Assembly (NCBI GenBank): GCA_035628645.1
Contig: DASPJL010000198.1
Span: 1-64,000, forward strand
Source: DASPJL01 sp035628645
GTDB lineage: Bacteria; Bacteroidota; Bacteroidia; Cytophagales; Cyclobacteriaceae
DNA: 64,000 nt
Reading direction: 5' to 3'
The first letter of the stretch is position 1, and every line of letters starts with the position of its first letter. The notes beneath the pieces were generated by a model. It was given only the letters and a program-made list of their open reading frames with translations. It made no database searches and was not told where the DNA came from. Position numbers and translations under genes: made by a program. Below, piece after piece: positions 35,794-44,642 of the stretch.

Positions 35794-37149
35794 ATGAATC
35801 TTAATAAACTGACAGCAATTAGTCCAATAGATGGCAGGTACAGAGATCAAGTAACAGGATTGGTTTCTTATTTTTCTGAATTTGGGTTAATTAAATACAG
35901 ACTTCTGGTAGAAGTAGAATATTTTATTGCATTATGTCAGTTGCCTTTACCTCAATTAAAGCACATAGATCATAATGTCTTTGATAAACTTAGAAGTATT
36001 TATCTAAACTTCAATGAACAAGATGCTAATGCGATAAAAGAAATTGAGAAAGTAACCAACCACGATGTAAAAGCGGTAGAATACTTCATAAAAAATCAAT
36101 TTCAGGCGCTCAATCTTAATGAATACCTGGAATTTATTCATTTTGGCCTGACATCGCAGGATATAAATAATACAGCAATTCCTTTATTGTTAAAAGATGC
36201 GACGGAAAAGGAACTCATTCCCAAAATCAATGAGATCAAACAGGAATTAAAAAAACTTGCTTTAAAATGGAAGGACATTCCTATGCTTGCACGAACGCAT
36301 GGTCAACCAGCCTCTCCTACACGCCTGGGAAAAGAACTGGCGGTTTTTTATGAAAGACTGGAGGGACAGCTTAATATGCTGGAACAAATACCATTTTCCG
36401 CAAAATTCGGTGGAGCAACCGGCAATTTTAATGCGCATCACCTGGCTTTTCCTAAAATAGACTGGGTCCAATTCAGTAATAATTTTGTAAACCAAACATT
36501 AGGTTTATCACGGCGACAACTAACCACGCAAATAGAACATTATGATTATCTGGGTGCCTTTTTCGATGGTATAAAAAGGATAAATACTATTTTGATCGAT
36601 TTAAACCGCGACGTCTGGCAATATATTTCCATCGGATATTTTACACAAAAAATCAAAGAAGGAGAAATAGGCTCTTCTGCCATGCCTCATAAAGTAAATC
36701 CCATTGATTTTGAGAATTCTGAAGGCAACTTAGGTATTGCAAACGCCCTGCTGGAGCACTTTTCAGCCAAACTTCCCATTTCGAGACTTCAACGTGACCT
36801 TACAGATTCGACAGTGCTTAGAAATATAGGAATTCCGCTTTCTCATGCCTTTATTGCCTTAAAATCTTTATCTAAAGGGTTAGGAAAAATTGAGGTCAAT
36901 ATTCCTCAGATTGAGAACGATCTTGAAGAAAATTGGGCAGTAGTGGCAGAAGGAATTCAAACAATCCTGAGAAGAGAAGGCTACCCAAACCCTTATGAAG
37001 CCTTGAAAACACTCACCCGAAAGAATGAAGCCATTACAAAAAACACCATCCAAGCATTTATTGAAACCCTGCTAGTAAGTGAAGACGTAAAGGGAGAACT
37101 GAGAAAACTTTCCCCTTCAAACTACACCGGCATTGATTTTTCTCTATAA
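35794..37149 (+). CDS. purB: Adenylosuccinate lyase
   Basis: 451 residues, full length for the long PurB group. It releases fumarate from SAICAR and from adenylosuccinate in purine synthesis. The fumarase/aspartase signature GSSAMPHKVNPIDFENSEGN is intact near residue 291, with the catalytic-loop serines; TRTHGQPASPTRLGKEL-like motif (ARTHGQPASPT) near 168 and HFGLTSQDINNT near 110 also fit. It is a single gene with its own promoter. Confidence 0.96.
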   Translation: MNLNKLTAISPIDGRYRDQVTGLVSYFSEFGLIKYRLLVEVEYFIALCQLPLPQLKHIDHNVFDKLRSIYLNFNEQDANAIKEIEKVTNHDVKAVEYFIKNQFQALNLNEYLEFIHFGLTSQDINNTAIPLLLKDATEKELIPKINEIKQELKKLALKWKDIPMLARTHGQPASPTRLGKELAVFYERLEGQLNMLEQIPFSAKFGGATGNFNAHHLAFPKIDWVQFSNNFVNQTLGLSRRQLTTQIEHYDYLGAFFDGIKRINTILIDLNRDVWQYISIGYFTQKIKEGEIGSSAMPHKVNPIDFENSEGNLGIANALLEHFSAKLPISRLQRDLTDSTVLRNIGIPLSHAFIALKSLSKGLGKIEVNIPQIENDLEENWAVVAEGIQTILRREGYPNPYEALKTLTRKNEAITKNTIQAFIETLLVSEDVKGELRKLSPSNYTGIDFSL

Positions 37150-37355
37150 CTTGTCCCAATCAGGGATTTTATTCATATTTTGAGAAAATAAATTTTATTC
37201 AAATAGGATTTTAAATAGATTGTTTTTGATTTTTAAAACAAAATCTTAATAAGAAGCTGATATTACTAACCTTTTTTTCCTTTGGAAGTAAAATTGCATT
37301 ACTTCTGGTACCATTAAATGAATTATAAGGAAACTTAAAACTAATATTCAGCACT

Positions 37356-38192
37356 ATGAAAAATTTAATCCTTCCAGTAATTTTATTTTTGGCCTTTTCG
37401 ACTTTTGGTCAAAAATCCCAACAAAGGCTAGTAAAACAAGGGATTGCTTGTGCAGAGAGAGGTGAATATGAATTAGCTATAAAAGATTTCAATAGTGTTC
37501 TTTCTTCAGAACCACAGAATACAAAGGCACTTTTAAATCGCGGACAAGCATATTATATGGTTGGAAACCACGAAGCAGCGTCTAATGATTTTGAAAAAGT
37601 TTTAGAGTTAGATAAAAAAAATGCGAAAGCTCATTTCTTTCTTGGAAAAGAAAAGCATAGAGTTGGTGATTTTAGAGGAGCTTTAAGAGATTATAATACT
37701 GCTTTAAAATATAGATTCTTTGACTATGATGTGTTCTATTTAATGGCCAAAGCCAAAATTAGTTTAGGGGATAATGTTGGAGCGATTGAGGACCTCGATT
37801 TTGTTCTTAGCCAGGAACCAGACCATCAACCGTCACTTTTACAATTAGGAATAGCACTCCAAAATCTTAAGCAATATAAAGAAGCAGACAAAGAATTATC
37901 AAAAGCTATAGATTTTGATCCTAATTGCCCTTCTGCCTATTCCTACAGGGGATTTGGAAGAGTGGAACTTGGAGATAATGAAGGAGCTATTAAGGACTTT
38001 GATCAGGCAATGATTCTTGGAGAACAAAGTGACAAACTTTTATACTATCGCGGACTTGCAAAATACAAAACAGGTGATCACGACGGCGCACTGGAAGATT
38101 TGGTTGATTCAAAAAGAAAAGGATATCTGGAAGCTGTAAATACGCTGAAACTAATTGGAGAACTTGAAAGCCTGGAAGCCAAACACAGATAA
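37356..38192 (+). CDS. Exported TPR protein
   Basis: 278 residues. Signal peptide to ~19 (FSTFGQ) followed by about seven tetratricopeptide repeats (for example ALLNRGQAYYMVGNHEAASNDF, DVFYLMAKAKISLGDN, PSAYSYRGFGRVELGDNEGAI), ending in a short polar tail. The TPR solenoid should mediate protein contacts in the periplasm. No partner is evident. A terminator lies 26 bases after the stop. Confidence 0.85.
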   Translation: MKNLILPVILFLAFSTFGQKSQQRLVKQGIACAERGEYELAIKDFNSVLSSEPQNTKALLNRGQAYYMVGNHEAASNDFEKVLELDKKNAKAHFFLGKEKHRVGDFRGALRDYNTALKYRFFDYDVFYLMAKAKISLGDNVGAIEDLDFVLSQEPDHQPSLLQLGIALQNLKQYKEADKELSKAIDFDPNCPSAYSYRGFGRVELGDNEGAIKDFDQAMILGEQSDKLLYYRGLAKYKTGDHDGALEDLVDSKRKGYLEAVNTLKLIGELESLEAKHR

Positions 38193-38217
38193 TCAATAAT
38201 AAAATATTCATTGATTG

Positions 38218-38246
38218 AGAGCGGAGATTTTTCTTCGCTCTTTTTT
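38218..38246 (+). terminator. Intrinsic terminator of the TPR gene
   Basis: AGAGCG pairs with CGCTCT (38236-38241), with an inner AGA/TCT pairing and a T-rich loop, followed by TTTTTT. Confidence 0.75.
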
Positions 38247-38253
38247 ATTAAGC

Positions 38254-38424
38254 CTAAGAATCACTGCAGCAGGGACCTTCATGAACCGGTAGTATCCACT
38301 CTTTTAAGTCTTCATCCTTCTCATAAGTCTTCTTTTTCTCTTCGAAACACCAGGCACATAGGTTTCCATTTTCATCATATTCCCTGCCTTCACATGCCGG
38401 ACATACATATCCACAAGTCATCAT
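38254..38424 (-). CDS. Small double-CxxC (zinc-ribbon-like) protein
   Basis: 56 residues from ATG 38424 to TAG 38254. It contains CPAC (residues 8-11) and CAWC (23-26), spaced like a short zinc ribbon, an acidic helical tail and a terminal CC pair (52-53). The gene starts three bases after the stop of the 71-residue gene upstream, so the two are likely cotranscribed. Function unknown; a metal-binding or redox role is suggested only by the cysteines. Confidence 0.6.
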   Translation of the reverse strand: MMTCGYVCPACEGREYDENGNLCAWCFEEKKKTYEKDEDLKEWILPVHEGPCCSDS

Positions 38425-38427
38425 AAT

Positions 38428-38643
38428 CTATTTGAATATTTTAACAAAAATTTCCAATGCATCCTCTTTCTTTTCAGTGGTTTGAATTTCTTTAAACGCG
38501 CCATTAATAAATTTAATTATCCTAAACTTAATATCGTTTTGATCCAGTGAATAAACTGCCACCTCCACCAGCTTTCCATTTTTTTCCCTCGATTCATATT
38601 GATGGATTATATATGGCTGAATATGTTGTTCTAAAGGATTCAT
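38428..38643 (-). CDS. Small protein of unknown function (71 residues)
   Basis: Starts MNPLEQHIQPYIIHQYE and continues with alternating strands (LVEVAVYSLDQ, IKFRIIKFINGAFKEI) and a final amphipathic helix. No membrane segment or cysteine; no family recognised. Tight linkage to the CxxC gene supports it being real. Confidence 0.55.
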   Translation of the reverse strand: MNPLEQHIQPYIIHQYESREKNGKLVEVAVYSLDQNDIKFRIIKFINGAFKEIQTTEKKEDALEIFVKIFK

Positions 38644-38834
38644 ACATAAAAGCGTTTAATTTTAATGGAACGTATGCAATCCTCTGACATTTTCATTCCT
38701 TTTTGTGTTCCTTGTGCATGAGGGTTTCACATGTAAATAGTTTGAGAATTCGAAATTCAAGGTTCGGAAACGTGCAGAACTTTTTGCTTCCGTTTAAACA
38801 GTCGAATACTACAATATGCTATTTAATAGTAATT

Positions 38835-38951
38835 TTAAGAAAAGAAAATAAATCCGATGATGATCATTGAGACAATGACAAAGACGGCCCAAAGATCAGC
38901 AGGAAAATAATTACCGTACTTTTCGTAAGATTCTTTAATCAATCGTTTCAT
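38835..38951 (-). CDS. Possible 38-residue single-span membrane protein
   Basis: ATG 38951 to TAA 38835. A basic amphipathic start (MKRLIKESYEKYGNYF) leads into an uninterrupted hydrophobic helix (AVFVIVSMIIIGFIFF). The charge pattern and clear topology argue against chance. The rest of the gap 38644-39082 shows nothing else except the cspA terminator. Confidence 0.45.
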   Translation of the reverse strand: MKRLIKESYEKYGNYFPADLWAVFVIVSMIIIGFIFFS

Positions 38952-39023
38952 TTGGGAGGTATAAAGTGGAAAGGAACGAAAAACAAAAAGTTAAATTTTT
39001 TCTCTCTAATTGACTGCTTAATA

Positions 39024-39060
39024 AAAATTAAAAAGTGTGTTCTTTCGTAAAAAAACACGC
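39024..39060 (-). terminator. Probable intrinsic terminator of the cold-shock gene
   Basis: On the minus strand GTGTT and AACAC pair around a 13-base loop, followed by a T-rich tail (CTTTTTAATTTTT). The stem is short, so confidence is moderate. Confidence 0.5.
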
Positions 39061-39082
39061 CTAAGAAGAAAAATAGTATAAA

Positions 39083-39274
39083 TTATACTCGTTTTACATT
39101 AACTGCATTCAAACCTTTTTTGCCTTGCACAACTTCAAACTCTACTTTGTCATTTTCCCTTACTTCATCTAATAAGCCGCTTACATGTACAAAAGTTTCT
39201 TCATCTGAATCATCATGTTTAATAAATCCAAAACCTTTGGAATCATTGAAAAATTTTACTGTTCCTTTTTGCAT
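39083..39274 (-). CDS. cspA: Cold-shock-domain RNA-binding protein
   Basis: 63 residues. RNP-1 is present as KGFGFIKHDD and RNP-2 as TFVHVSGL; it begins MQKGTVKFFND and ends GLNAVNVKRV, the complete OB-fold. It binds single-stranded RNA and DNA and melts mRNA structure. A -7 promoter box lies 77 bases upstream, leaving a long AT-rich leader of the kind often used for cold regulation. The symbol follows the family; which Csp paralog this is cannot be decided. Confidence 0.94.
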   Translation of the reverse strand: MQKGTVKFFNDSKGFGFIKHDDSDEETFVHVSGLLDEVRENDKVEFEVVQGKKGLNAVNVKRV

Positions 39275-39350
39275 TATCTATTATTTGTTATTATTTATTT
39301 ACTAATTTTTAATATCCTGATTATTTAAGAAAGAATGAATTTCAATGCTG

Positions 39351-39358
39351 CAAAGATA
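39351..39358 (-). promoter_or_regulatory. -7 element TATCTTTG upstream of the cold-shock gene
   Basis: The complement of CAAAGATA, an exact match to TAnnTTTG, implying a leader of about 70 bases. Confidence 0.5.
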
Positions 39359-39639
39359 TTGTATTCAAGTTTATTAAAATAATAATCAGATTAATTTGAT
39401 CAATTCTTCATTTTTAAAGGAATAGTGGAGGCTCAAAATGAACGTCGACTTCCTGAGATCCTACGCGAGTCTTCTTTTATAATTAAAAGATAGAAAACGT
39501 AAAAATAATTTAACCCAAATCAATACACGCCTTTCTGACAAAAAGAAACATTAAATAATTTTACTGTTCTTCTTAAAACCCACCACAGTCGTCAAATAAA
39601 ACGATACCTATCAATAGATTTTTCTATTTACAAAGAACG

Positions 39640-39655
39640 CCAAATTATAATTTGG
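39640..39655. promoter_or_regulatory. Perfect 16-bp palindrome before the ilv leader
   Basis: CCAAATTATAATTTGG, a complete dyad, ends 11 bases before the leader-peptide start. It could be an operator or part of a promoter (TATAATTTG is one base longer than the -7 consensus). Confidence 0.45.
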
Positions 39656-39666
39656 AAAACGTAGAA

Positions 39667-39723
39667 ATGGGAAAATTTCCATACCATTTCCTTGTTTATA
39701 TCTTATACATTATTGACTTTTGA
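39667..39723 (+). CDS. Candidate ilv leader peptide
   Basis: ATG 39667 to TGA 39723, 18 residues (MGKFPYHFLVYILYIIDF). Six of the eight... residues after position 8 include Leu, Val, Ile, Leu, Ile and Ile, codons for the end products of the operon. It lies about 100 bases before a terminator that directly precedes ilvE. Short and unproven; chance AT-rich coding is the alternative. Confidence 0.4.
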   Translation: MGKFPYHFLVYILYIIDF

Positions 39724-39821
39724 ACAACAATTAAATTTATAATGAGGATAAAGAATAATTTTTCTCTTTTGATGGAGTATTTTAATAAAAAAAGCTGAAG
39801 AAAAATTATAAGATAAAGAAG

Positions 39822-39852
39822 AGCCTTTCCAATGGAAGGCTTTGTTTTTTTT
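39822..39852 (+). terminator. Intrinsic terminator in the ilv leader (attenuator candidate)
   Basis: AGCCTTTCC and GGAAGGCTT form a GC-containing stem with one bulged T and an AAT loop, followed by TTTGTTTTTTTT. It ends 17 bases before the ilvE ATG. No same-strand gene lies upstream for it to terminate, so a leader-control role is likely. The remainder of the gap 39306-39869 holds nothing recognised. Confidence 0.75.
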
Positions 39853-39861
39853 AAAAAAGGC

Positions 39862-39867
39862 AGGAGG
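39862..39867 (+). promoter_or_regulatory. Strong Shine-Dalgarno AGGAGG before ilvE
   Basis: AGGAGG with only two bases before ATG 39870. Strong SD sequences are unusual in Bacteroidota and this spacing is shorter than the usual 5-9 bases. Confidence 0.5.
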
Positions 39868-39869
39868 AA

Positions 39870-40760
39870 ATGTATTATAAACCCAACAGTACGGTTTTTC
39901 TTAATGGAAGCTTTATTAAAGCTCAGGATGCTAAATTTAGCCTTTATTCTCAGACTTTGCACTATGGCATAGGTGTATTTGAAGGGCTTCGTTCTTATCG
40001 AACCAAAGACGGCGCGAGAATATTCAAAGTAAAAGAACATTTTGAAAGGCTGATCAATTCTGCCAGACTGATGAACATTCCTTGTGATTATACTGTGGAT
40101 GAGCTAATCCAGATTGCTTATTTGCTACTGGATCGAAATGATTTTGAAGAAGCCTATTTAAGGCCAATGTTGTTTTTAGGGGAAAACCTAAGTCTTAAAA
40201 TAACAGGCCATTCCAATCTCTTTATTGCAGCATTTCCATGGGGAAAACTATTGGGTGACAAAAGGTTGGATCTTTGCATTTCCTCCTACGTGAGGCCAAG
40301 TGCAAAAGCTTTTCATGTTGAAGCAAAGACAAATGGGCATTATGTAAACTCAATACTTGCCTCTACAGAAGCAACTCAATTAGGTTATGATGAAGCAATC
40401 CTTTTGGATCCTCAGGGATATGTGGCTGGAGGCTCGGCAACTAACGTTTTTTTTGAGAAAGACGGTAAATTTTACACACCTCCTTATGGCAGTATATTTC
40501 CTGGTATTACCAGAAAAGCAGTAATGGAAATGGCTGCTGCCCGGGATATAGAAGTAATTGAAAAGTCGTTCACTACCGAAGAACTTTATAAGGCTGACGC
40601 TGCTTTTTTTACAGGCACTGCAGCCGAAGTAGTAGCGATCAGGTCAATAAACAAGGTACCTTATCAGAAAGAATATGAAAGAACCCTTACTTACGGCATT
40701 GAAAAAGATTTCAAAAATTTTGTAAGAAACTCTTACGATTCTAATTATACAATAATCTGA
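39870..40760 (+). CDS. ilvE: Branched-chain amino acid aminotransferase
   Basis: 296 residues, PLP fold type IV. It makes the last step to Ile, Leu and Val. It begins with TVFLNGSFIKAQDAKFSLYSQTLHYGIGVFEGLR; the PLP lysine is Lys153 in EAKTNGHYVNSILA, and PPYGSIFPGITRKAV is typical. Oddly, the conserved E-G-x-x-x-N loop reads GYVAGGSATNVF: Gly187 (GGA, 40428-40430) replaces the Glu that normally holds the pyridine nitrogen. One base change (GAA to GGA) would explain it, so a true divergence, a mutation or a sequencing error are all possible. First gene of the ilv operon, after the leader terminator. Confidence 0.9.
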   Translation: MYYKPNSTVFLNGSFIKAQDAKFSLYSQTLHYGIGVFEGLRSYRTKDGARIFKVKEHFERLINSARLMNIPCDYTVDELIQIAYLLLDRNDFEEAYLRPMLFLGENLSLKITGHSNLFIAAFPWGKLLGDKRLDLCISSYVRPSAKAFHVEAKTNGHYVNSILASTEATQLGYDEAILLDPQGYVAGGSATNVFFEKDGKFYTPPYGSIFPGITRKAVMEMAAARDIEVIEKSFTTEELYKADAAFFTGTAAEVVAIRSINKVPYQKEYERTLTYGIEKDFKNFVRNSYDSNYTII

Positions 40761-40779
40761 TTTTATTTAAACAGTGATA

Positions 40780-42456
40780 ATGAATAAACTTAATAAGTAC
40801 AGTTCAACTTTTACAGAAGATGAAAGCCAGCCAGCATCACAAGCAATGTTGTATGGGGCAGGTTTAACGGAAGCCGACATGCATAAAGCGCAGGTAGGTA
40901 TTGCTAGTACCGGATACGAAGGGAACACTTGCAATATGCACCTTAACCAACTGGCAGCCTGGGTAAAACAAGGAGTAAAAAGTGCGGACCTTGTAGGTCT
41001 TGTTTTCAATACAGTGGGAGTAAGTGATGGTATTACCATGGGGACGAAGGGAATGTCTTTTTCTCTTCCATCCAGGGATATTATTGCCGATTCAATCGAA
41101 ACCATAGCTGGCGGACATTTTTATGATTCGGTGGTACCTGTTGTAGGTTGTGATAAAAATATGCCAGGCGCCATGATGGCTTTGGGAAGATTAAACCGGC
41201 CAGGACTAATGGTCTACGGTGGAACCATAAAAGCCGGGAATTGGAAAGGAGAGAAACTGAATATTGTTTCTGCTTTTGAAGCGCTCGGGAAAAAATATAC
41301 AGGGGCAATTACAGAAGAAGACTTTAAAGGTGTAGTTCAGAATGCCGTTCCAGGCGCCGGAGCTTGCGGAGGCATGTACACCGCTAATACTATGGCTACT
41401 GCAATTGAAGCCATGGGAATGACACTGCCTAACAGCTCCTCTGCCCCGGCAACGAGTGAAGCAAAAAAATTAGAATGTCTTTCTGTAGGTGCTGCGGTTA
41501 GAAATCTCCTTGAAAAAGACATTAAACCAAAAGACATTATGACTTATGAAGCATTTATCAATGCTATAAAAGTCATAATGGTCTTAGGCGGATCCACCAA
41601 TATTGTACTTCATTTCTTAGCAATGGCCAAGGCGGTGGGAATAAAACTTACCTTAAATGATTTTCAGCAGGTAAGCAATAAACTTCCTCTACTTGCCGAT
41701 TTAAAACCTAGCGGAAAATATATGATGGAGGACCTTGATGCAATCGGAGGAGTTCCTTCAGTAATGAGAATGCTGTTAAGTGAAGGGATATTAGAAGGAG
41801 ATTGTTTAACCGTTACTGGAAAATCTCTAAAGGAAAATCTTGCGGCATTCCCGGATTTGCCAACAGGGCAAGACATTATCAGACCTTTTAGCAACCCGAT
41901 TAAAGCTACGGGACATTTACAAATCCTTTATGGAAATATTGCTCCGGAAGGATCCGTAGCTAAAATAACCGGAAAAGAAGGTGAAAGATTTGAGGGACCA
42001 GCCAGAGTATTTAATTCTGAAGAAGAACTGAATACGGGAATTGCTCAAGGCAAAGTAAAAGCCGGGGACGTGGTGGTTATCCGTTATGTGGGACCTAAAG
42101 GCGGCCCGGGTATGCCCGAAATGCTTAAACCTACTGCATTGATCATAGGAGCAGGCTTGGGCAATACCGTAGCGCTTATTACTGATGGAAGATTTTCAGG
42201 AGGAACACATGGATTTGTTGTAGGACATATCACCCCTGAAGCTCAGGAAGGTGGCCTTATTGCATTGATCAAAGACGGAGATAAGATAATAATTGACATC
42301 ACTAAAAATACAATGGATGTTATAGTACCGGAAGCAGAACTGGCCATGAGAAGATTGGAATGGAAAGCGCCGGCTTTAAAAGCAACTACAGGGATTTTAA
42401 GAAAATATATAAAGAATGTTTCCTCTGCTTCAGAAGGATGTGTAACTGATAATTAA
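40780..42456 (+). CDS. ilvD: Dihydroxy-acid dehydratase
   Basis: 558 residues from ATG 40780; an upstream in-frame GTG at 40774 is less likely. It dehydrates dihydroxyacids to the 2-keto precursors of Ile and Val. Fe-S ligand cysteines are seen in [18 protein letters not shown] and [12 protein letters not shown]; the catalytic region [12 protein letters not shown] and [20 protein letters not shown] is complete. 19 bases after ilvE. Confidence 0.96.
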   Translation: MNKLNKYSSTFTEDESQPASQAMLYGAGLTEADMHKAQVGIASTGYEGNTCNMHLNQLAAWVKQGVKSADLVGLVFNTVGVSDGITMGTKGMSFSLPSRDIIADSIETIAGGHFYDSVVPVVGCDKNMPGAMMALGRLNRPGLMVYGGTIKAGNWKGEKLNIVSAFEALGKKYTGAITEEDFKGVVQNAVPGAGACGGMYTANTMATAIEAMGMTLPNSSSAPATSEAKKLECLSVGAAVRNLLEKDIKPKDIMTYEAFINAIKVIMVLGGSTNIVLHFLAMAKAVGIKLTLNDFQQVSNKLPLLADLKPSGKYMMEDLDAIGGVPSVMRMLLSEGILEGDCLTVTGKSLKENLAAFPDLPTGQDIIRPFSNPIKATGHLQILYGNIAPEGSVAKITGKEGERFEGPARVFNSEEELNTGIAQGKVKAGDVVVIRYVGPKGGPGMPEMLKPTALIIGAGLGNTVALITDGRFSGGTHGFVVGHITPEAQEGGLIALIKDGDKIIIDITKNTMDVIVPEAELAMRRLEWKAPALKATTGILRKYIKNVSSASEGCVTDN

Positions 42457-42490
42457 TCAGTTAATAAATTCAATTTTAAAACTAAAAGGT

Positions 42491-44254
42491 ATGGTAAATA
42501 AAATAAAATTAAGGGGTGCTGATTACATTGTTAGGATCCTTGAATTGTTGGGAGCAGATGAGATTTTTGCTTATCCGGGAGGGGCAGTGTTGCCTATATA
42601 TGATGCTTTAGCCTTTAGCAAAATTAATTATATCCTGGTAAGACACGAACAAGCTGCTTCTTTTGCAGCAAATGGATTTGCAAGGGTAAAAAACGGAAAG
42701 CCTGGTTTTTGCCTGGCTACTTCAGGCCCCGGAGCTACGAACCTTGTTACGGGTATTGCCGACGCTTATGCTGATTCGGTACCTATGATCGCAATAACGG
42801 GTCAGGTGAACCTTAATCTAATTGGTACAGATGCTTTTCAGGAAACTGATATTACAGGCATATGTCTTCCTATTACAAAAAAGACATACTTAATAAAAAA
42901 TCTTGAAGACGCTGCCGCTATATTTAAAAATGCCTACGAGATTTCAACAAATGGTAGACCAGGTCCAGTACTTATAGATATTCCAAGAAGTATACAACTT
43001 GCTGTTATTGAATTGGAAGAGGACTGGGAGAAACATTTTGTAATGCCTAAAAAAGAAAGGCTCTATAATGTAAAACCTGAAGATATATCAAAAGCGCAGG
43101 AACTTCTTTCAAAAGCAAAAAAACCATTAGTAATCGCAGGACATGGTAATTTACTTTCTGACTCCTGGAAAGAAATAAGGGAATTCGTAAAAAAAGAACA
43201 AATACCGGCGATTTCTACACTTTTAGGAATTGGCGTTTTTAAGACCGATGACCCGCTTTACTTCTCCTGGCTTGGAATGCACGGAATGAAGTATGCAAAT
43301 ATTGCAGTTCAGGAATCAGATTTAATAGTAGCCTTGGGAATTCGCTTTGACGACCGTATTACAGGAAGGTTAAAAGATTTTGCGCCAAATGCCAAAATCA
43401 TTCACGTAGATATTGATAAAAGTGAGTCAAGCAAAAATGTTCCTACTGCTGCTTTTATTAATGCAGATCTTAAGCTGTTTTTCGAAAATTTTCCAACTAC
43501 TGTCACTGAGGAAAACAAAAAAGATAGAAATACCTGGATCAGCTATTTGAACAGCCTACGGGAAGAATATCCGATCAAAACCGTCAATCCTGAAATTTTC
43601 AATATGATGGTGGCTATCGATACTTTGGAAAAACATTCCCCCGATGACATCATCGTAGCTACCGACGTAGGACAACACCAAATGTGGGCCGGACAATATT
43701 TGAATAAAATAGAACCCAATCACTTCCTAACCTCCGGAGGTTTAGGATCTATGGGATTTGGTTTTCCGGCAGCGATGGGTGCCCAGGCAGCCGCACCTGA
43801 TAAACATGTTTGGTGTATTACCGGTGATGGCTCCTTTCAAATGAATTTACAGGAATTGATTACTTGTGTGCAGGAAAAATGGCCCATCAAAATACTTGTG
43901 TTGGATAACAATTATTTGGGGATGGTAAGACAATGGCAAGAGCAGTTTTATGCCGGAAATTATTCAGGGGTAGATATTTTGAATCCTGACTACTGTTTAT
44001 TAGCTAAAGCTTATGGAATAGAATCCGCTCAAGCTTCAAATAAAGAAGAACTTGTTGAGGGGCTTAAAAAAGCTTATAGTACAAAAGGTCCTTTCTTACT
44101 TCATGCCAAAGTACTTAAAGAAGACAACGTTCTACCGATGGTTGCTCCGGGAGCAAGTTTAAGCGAAACGATATATTATCCTTCATCTCAAATAAAAACA
44201 GACACTAAGAAAAAAGAAAAAGATGCAAAAGAATTGTTGGCGCATAAAATGTAA
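42491..44254 (+). CDS. ilvB: Acetolactate synthase, catalytic subunit
   Basis: 587 residues. Thiamine-diphosphate enzyme joining two pyruvates, or pyruvate and 2-ketobutyrate. The catalytic Glu is in RHEQAASFAANGFAR; GPGATNLVTGIADAYADS, IGTDAFQETDI and the ThDP motif GDGSFQMNLQEL ... NNYLGMVRQWQEQ are intact. The C-terminal Lys-rich tail overlaps the small-subunit gene by 32 bases. Confidence 0.95.
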   Translation: MVNKIKLRGADYIVRILELLGADEIFAYPGGAVLPIYDALAFSKINYILVRHEQAASFAANGFARVKNGKPGFCLATSGPGATNLVTGIADAYADSVPMIAITGQVNLNLIGTDAFQETDITGICLPITKKTYLIKNLEDAAAIFKNAYEISTNGRPGPVLIDIPRSIQLAVIELEEDWEKHFVMPKKERLYNVKPEDISKAQELLSKAKKPLVIAGHGNLLSDSWKEIREFVKKEQIPAISTLLGIGVFKTDDPLYFSWLGMHGMKYANIAVQESDLIVALGIRFDDRITGRLKDFAPNAKIIHVDIDKSESSKNVPTAAFINADLKLFFENFPTTVTEENKKDRNTWISYLNSLREEYPIKTVNPEIFNMMVAIDTLEKHSPDDIIVATDVGQHQMWAGQYLNKIEPNHFLTSGGLGSMGFGFPAAMGAQAAAPDKHVWCITGDGSFQMNLQELITCVQEKWPIKILVLDNNYLGMVRQWQEQFYAGNYSGVDILNPDYCLLAKAYGIESAQASNKEELVEGLKKAYSTKGPFLLHAKVLKEDNVLPMVAPGASLSETIYYPSSQIKTDTKKKEKDAKELLAHKM

Positions 44255-44456
44255 CCACACCCCAGAAACATTGGATAGAATAATGGTGCCCTTCCGCAAA
44301 CGAGGAATGGCTCTGGAAAGTGTTGAATATAAAAGACAAAGCGACTTTATAGCTTTTTGTTTGGTTGAATTCGACGAAGAACCGGAAAATGCCTCCAGAA
44401 TCTTGAAAAATTTACAAAGAACCGTGGATGTTCAGGATATAGAAATATTAAATTAA
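44223..44456 (+). CDS. ilvM: Acetolactate synthase small subunit, IlvM-like
   Basis: 77 residues, a single ACT domain. The start at ATG 44223 lies inside ilvB and gives 13 residues before PETLDRIMVPFRKRG, the same register as I recall for E. coli IlvM (NPETLERVL); no later ATG would keep the first strand. It activates the catalytic subunit and, in the IlvM type, confers little or no valine feedback sensitivity. Most relatives carry the longer IlvH/IlvN protein. The overlap implies translational coupling. Confidence 0.8.
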   Translation: MQKNCWRIKCNHTPETLDRIMVPFRKRGMALESVEYKRQSDFIAFCLVEFDEEPENASRILKNLQRTVDVQDIEILN

Positions 44457-44642
44457 GAAGAATACTGTATCAAATAATACTATGAGATGAATTAATTCTC
44501 TTCTCCTGATAAAGAATAAGTTAGGCAGACTTTAAAATTTCCCTTAAATTCGTGCGCTTTTTTAAGCTCGCTATAGAGAAAGGCTTAAAACATTAGTAGT
44601 AGTAAAATCAATTTTAATCTAAAAACATAAATCAATAATAAA

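Noticed and set aside
39696..40040. 114-residue minus-strand frame over the ilv leader and ilvE start
   Set aside because: Overlaps ilvE and has the composition of AT-rich noncoding DNA.
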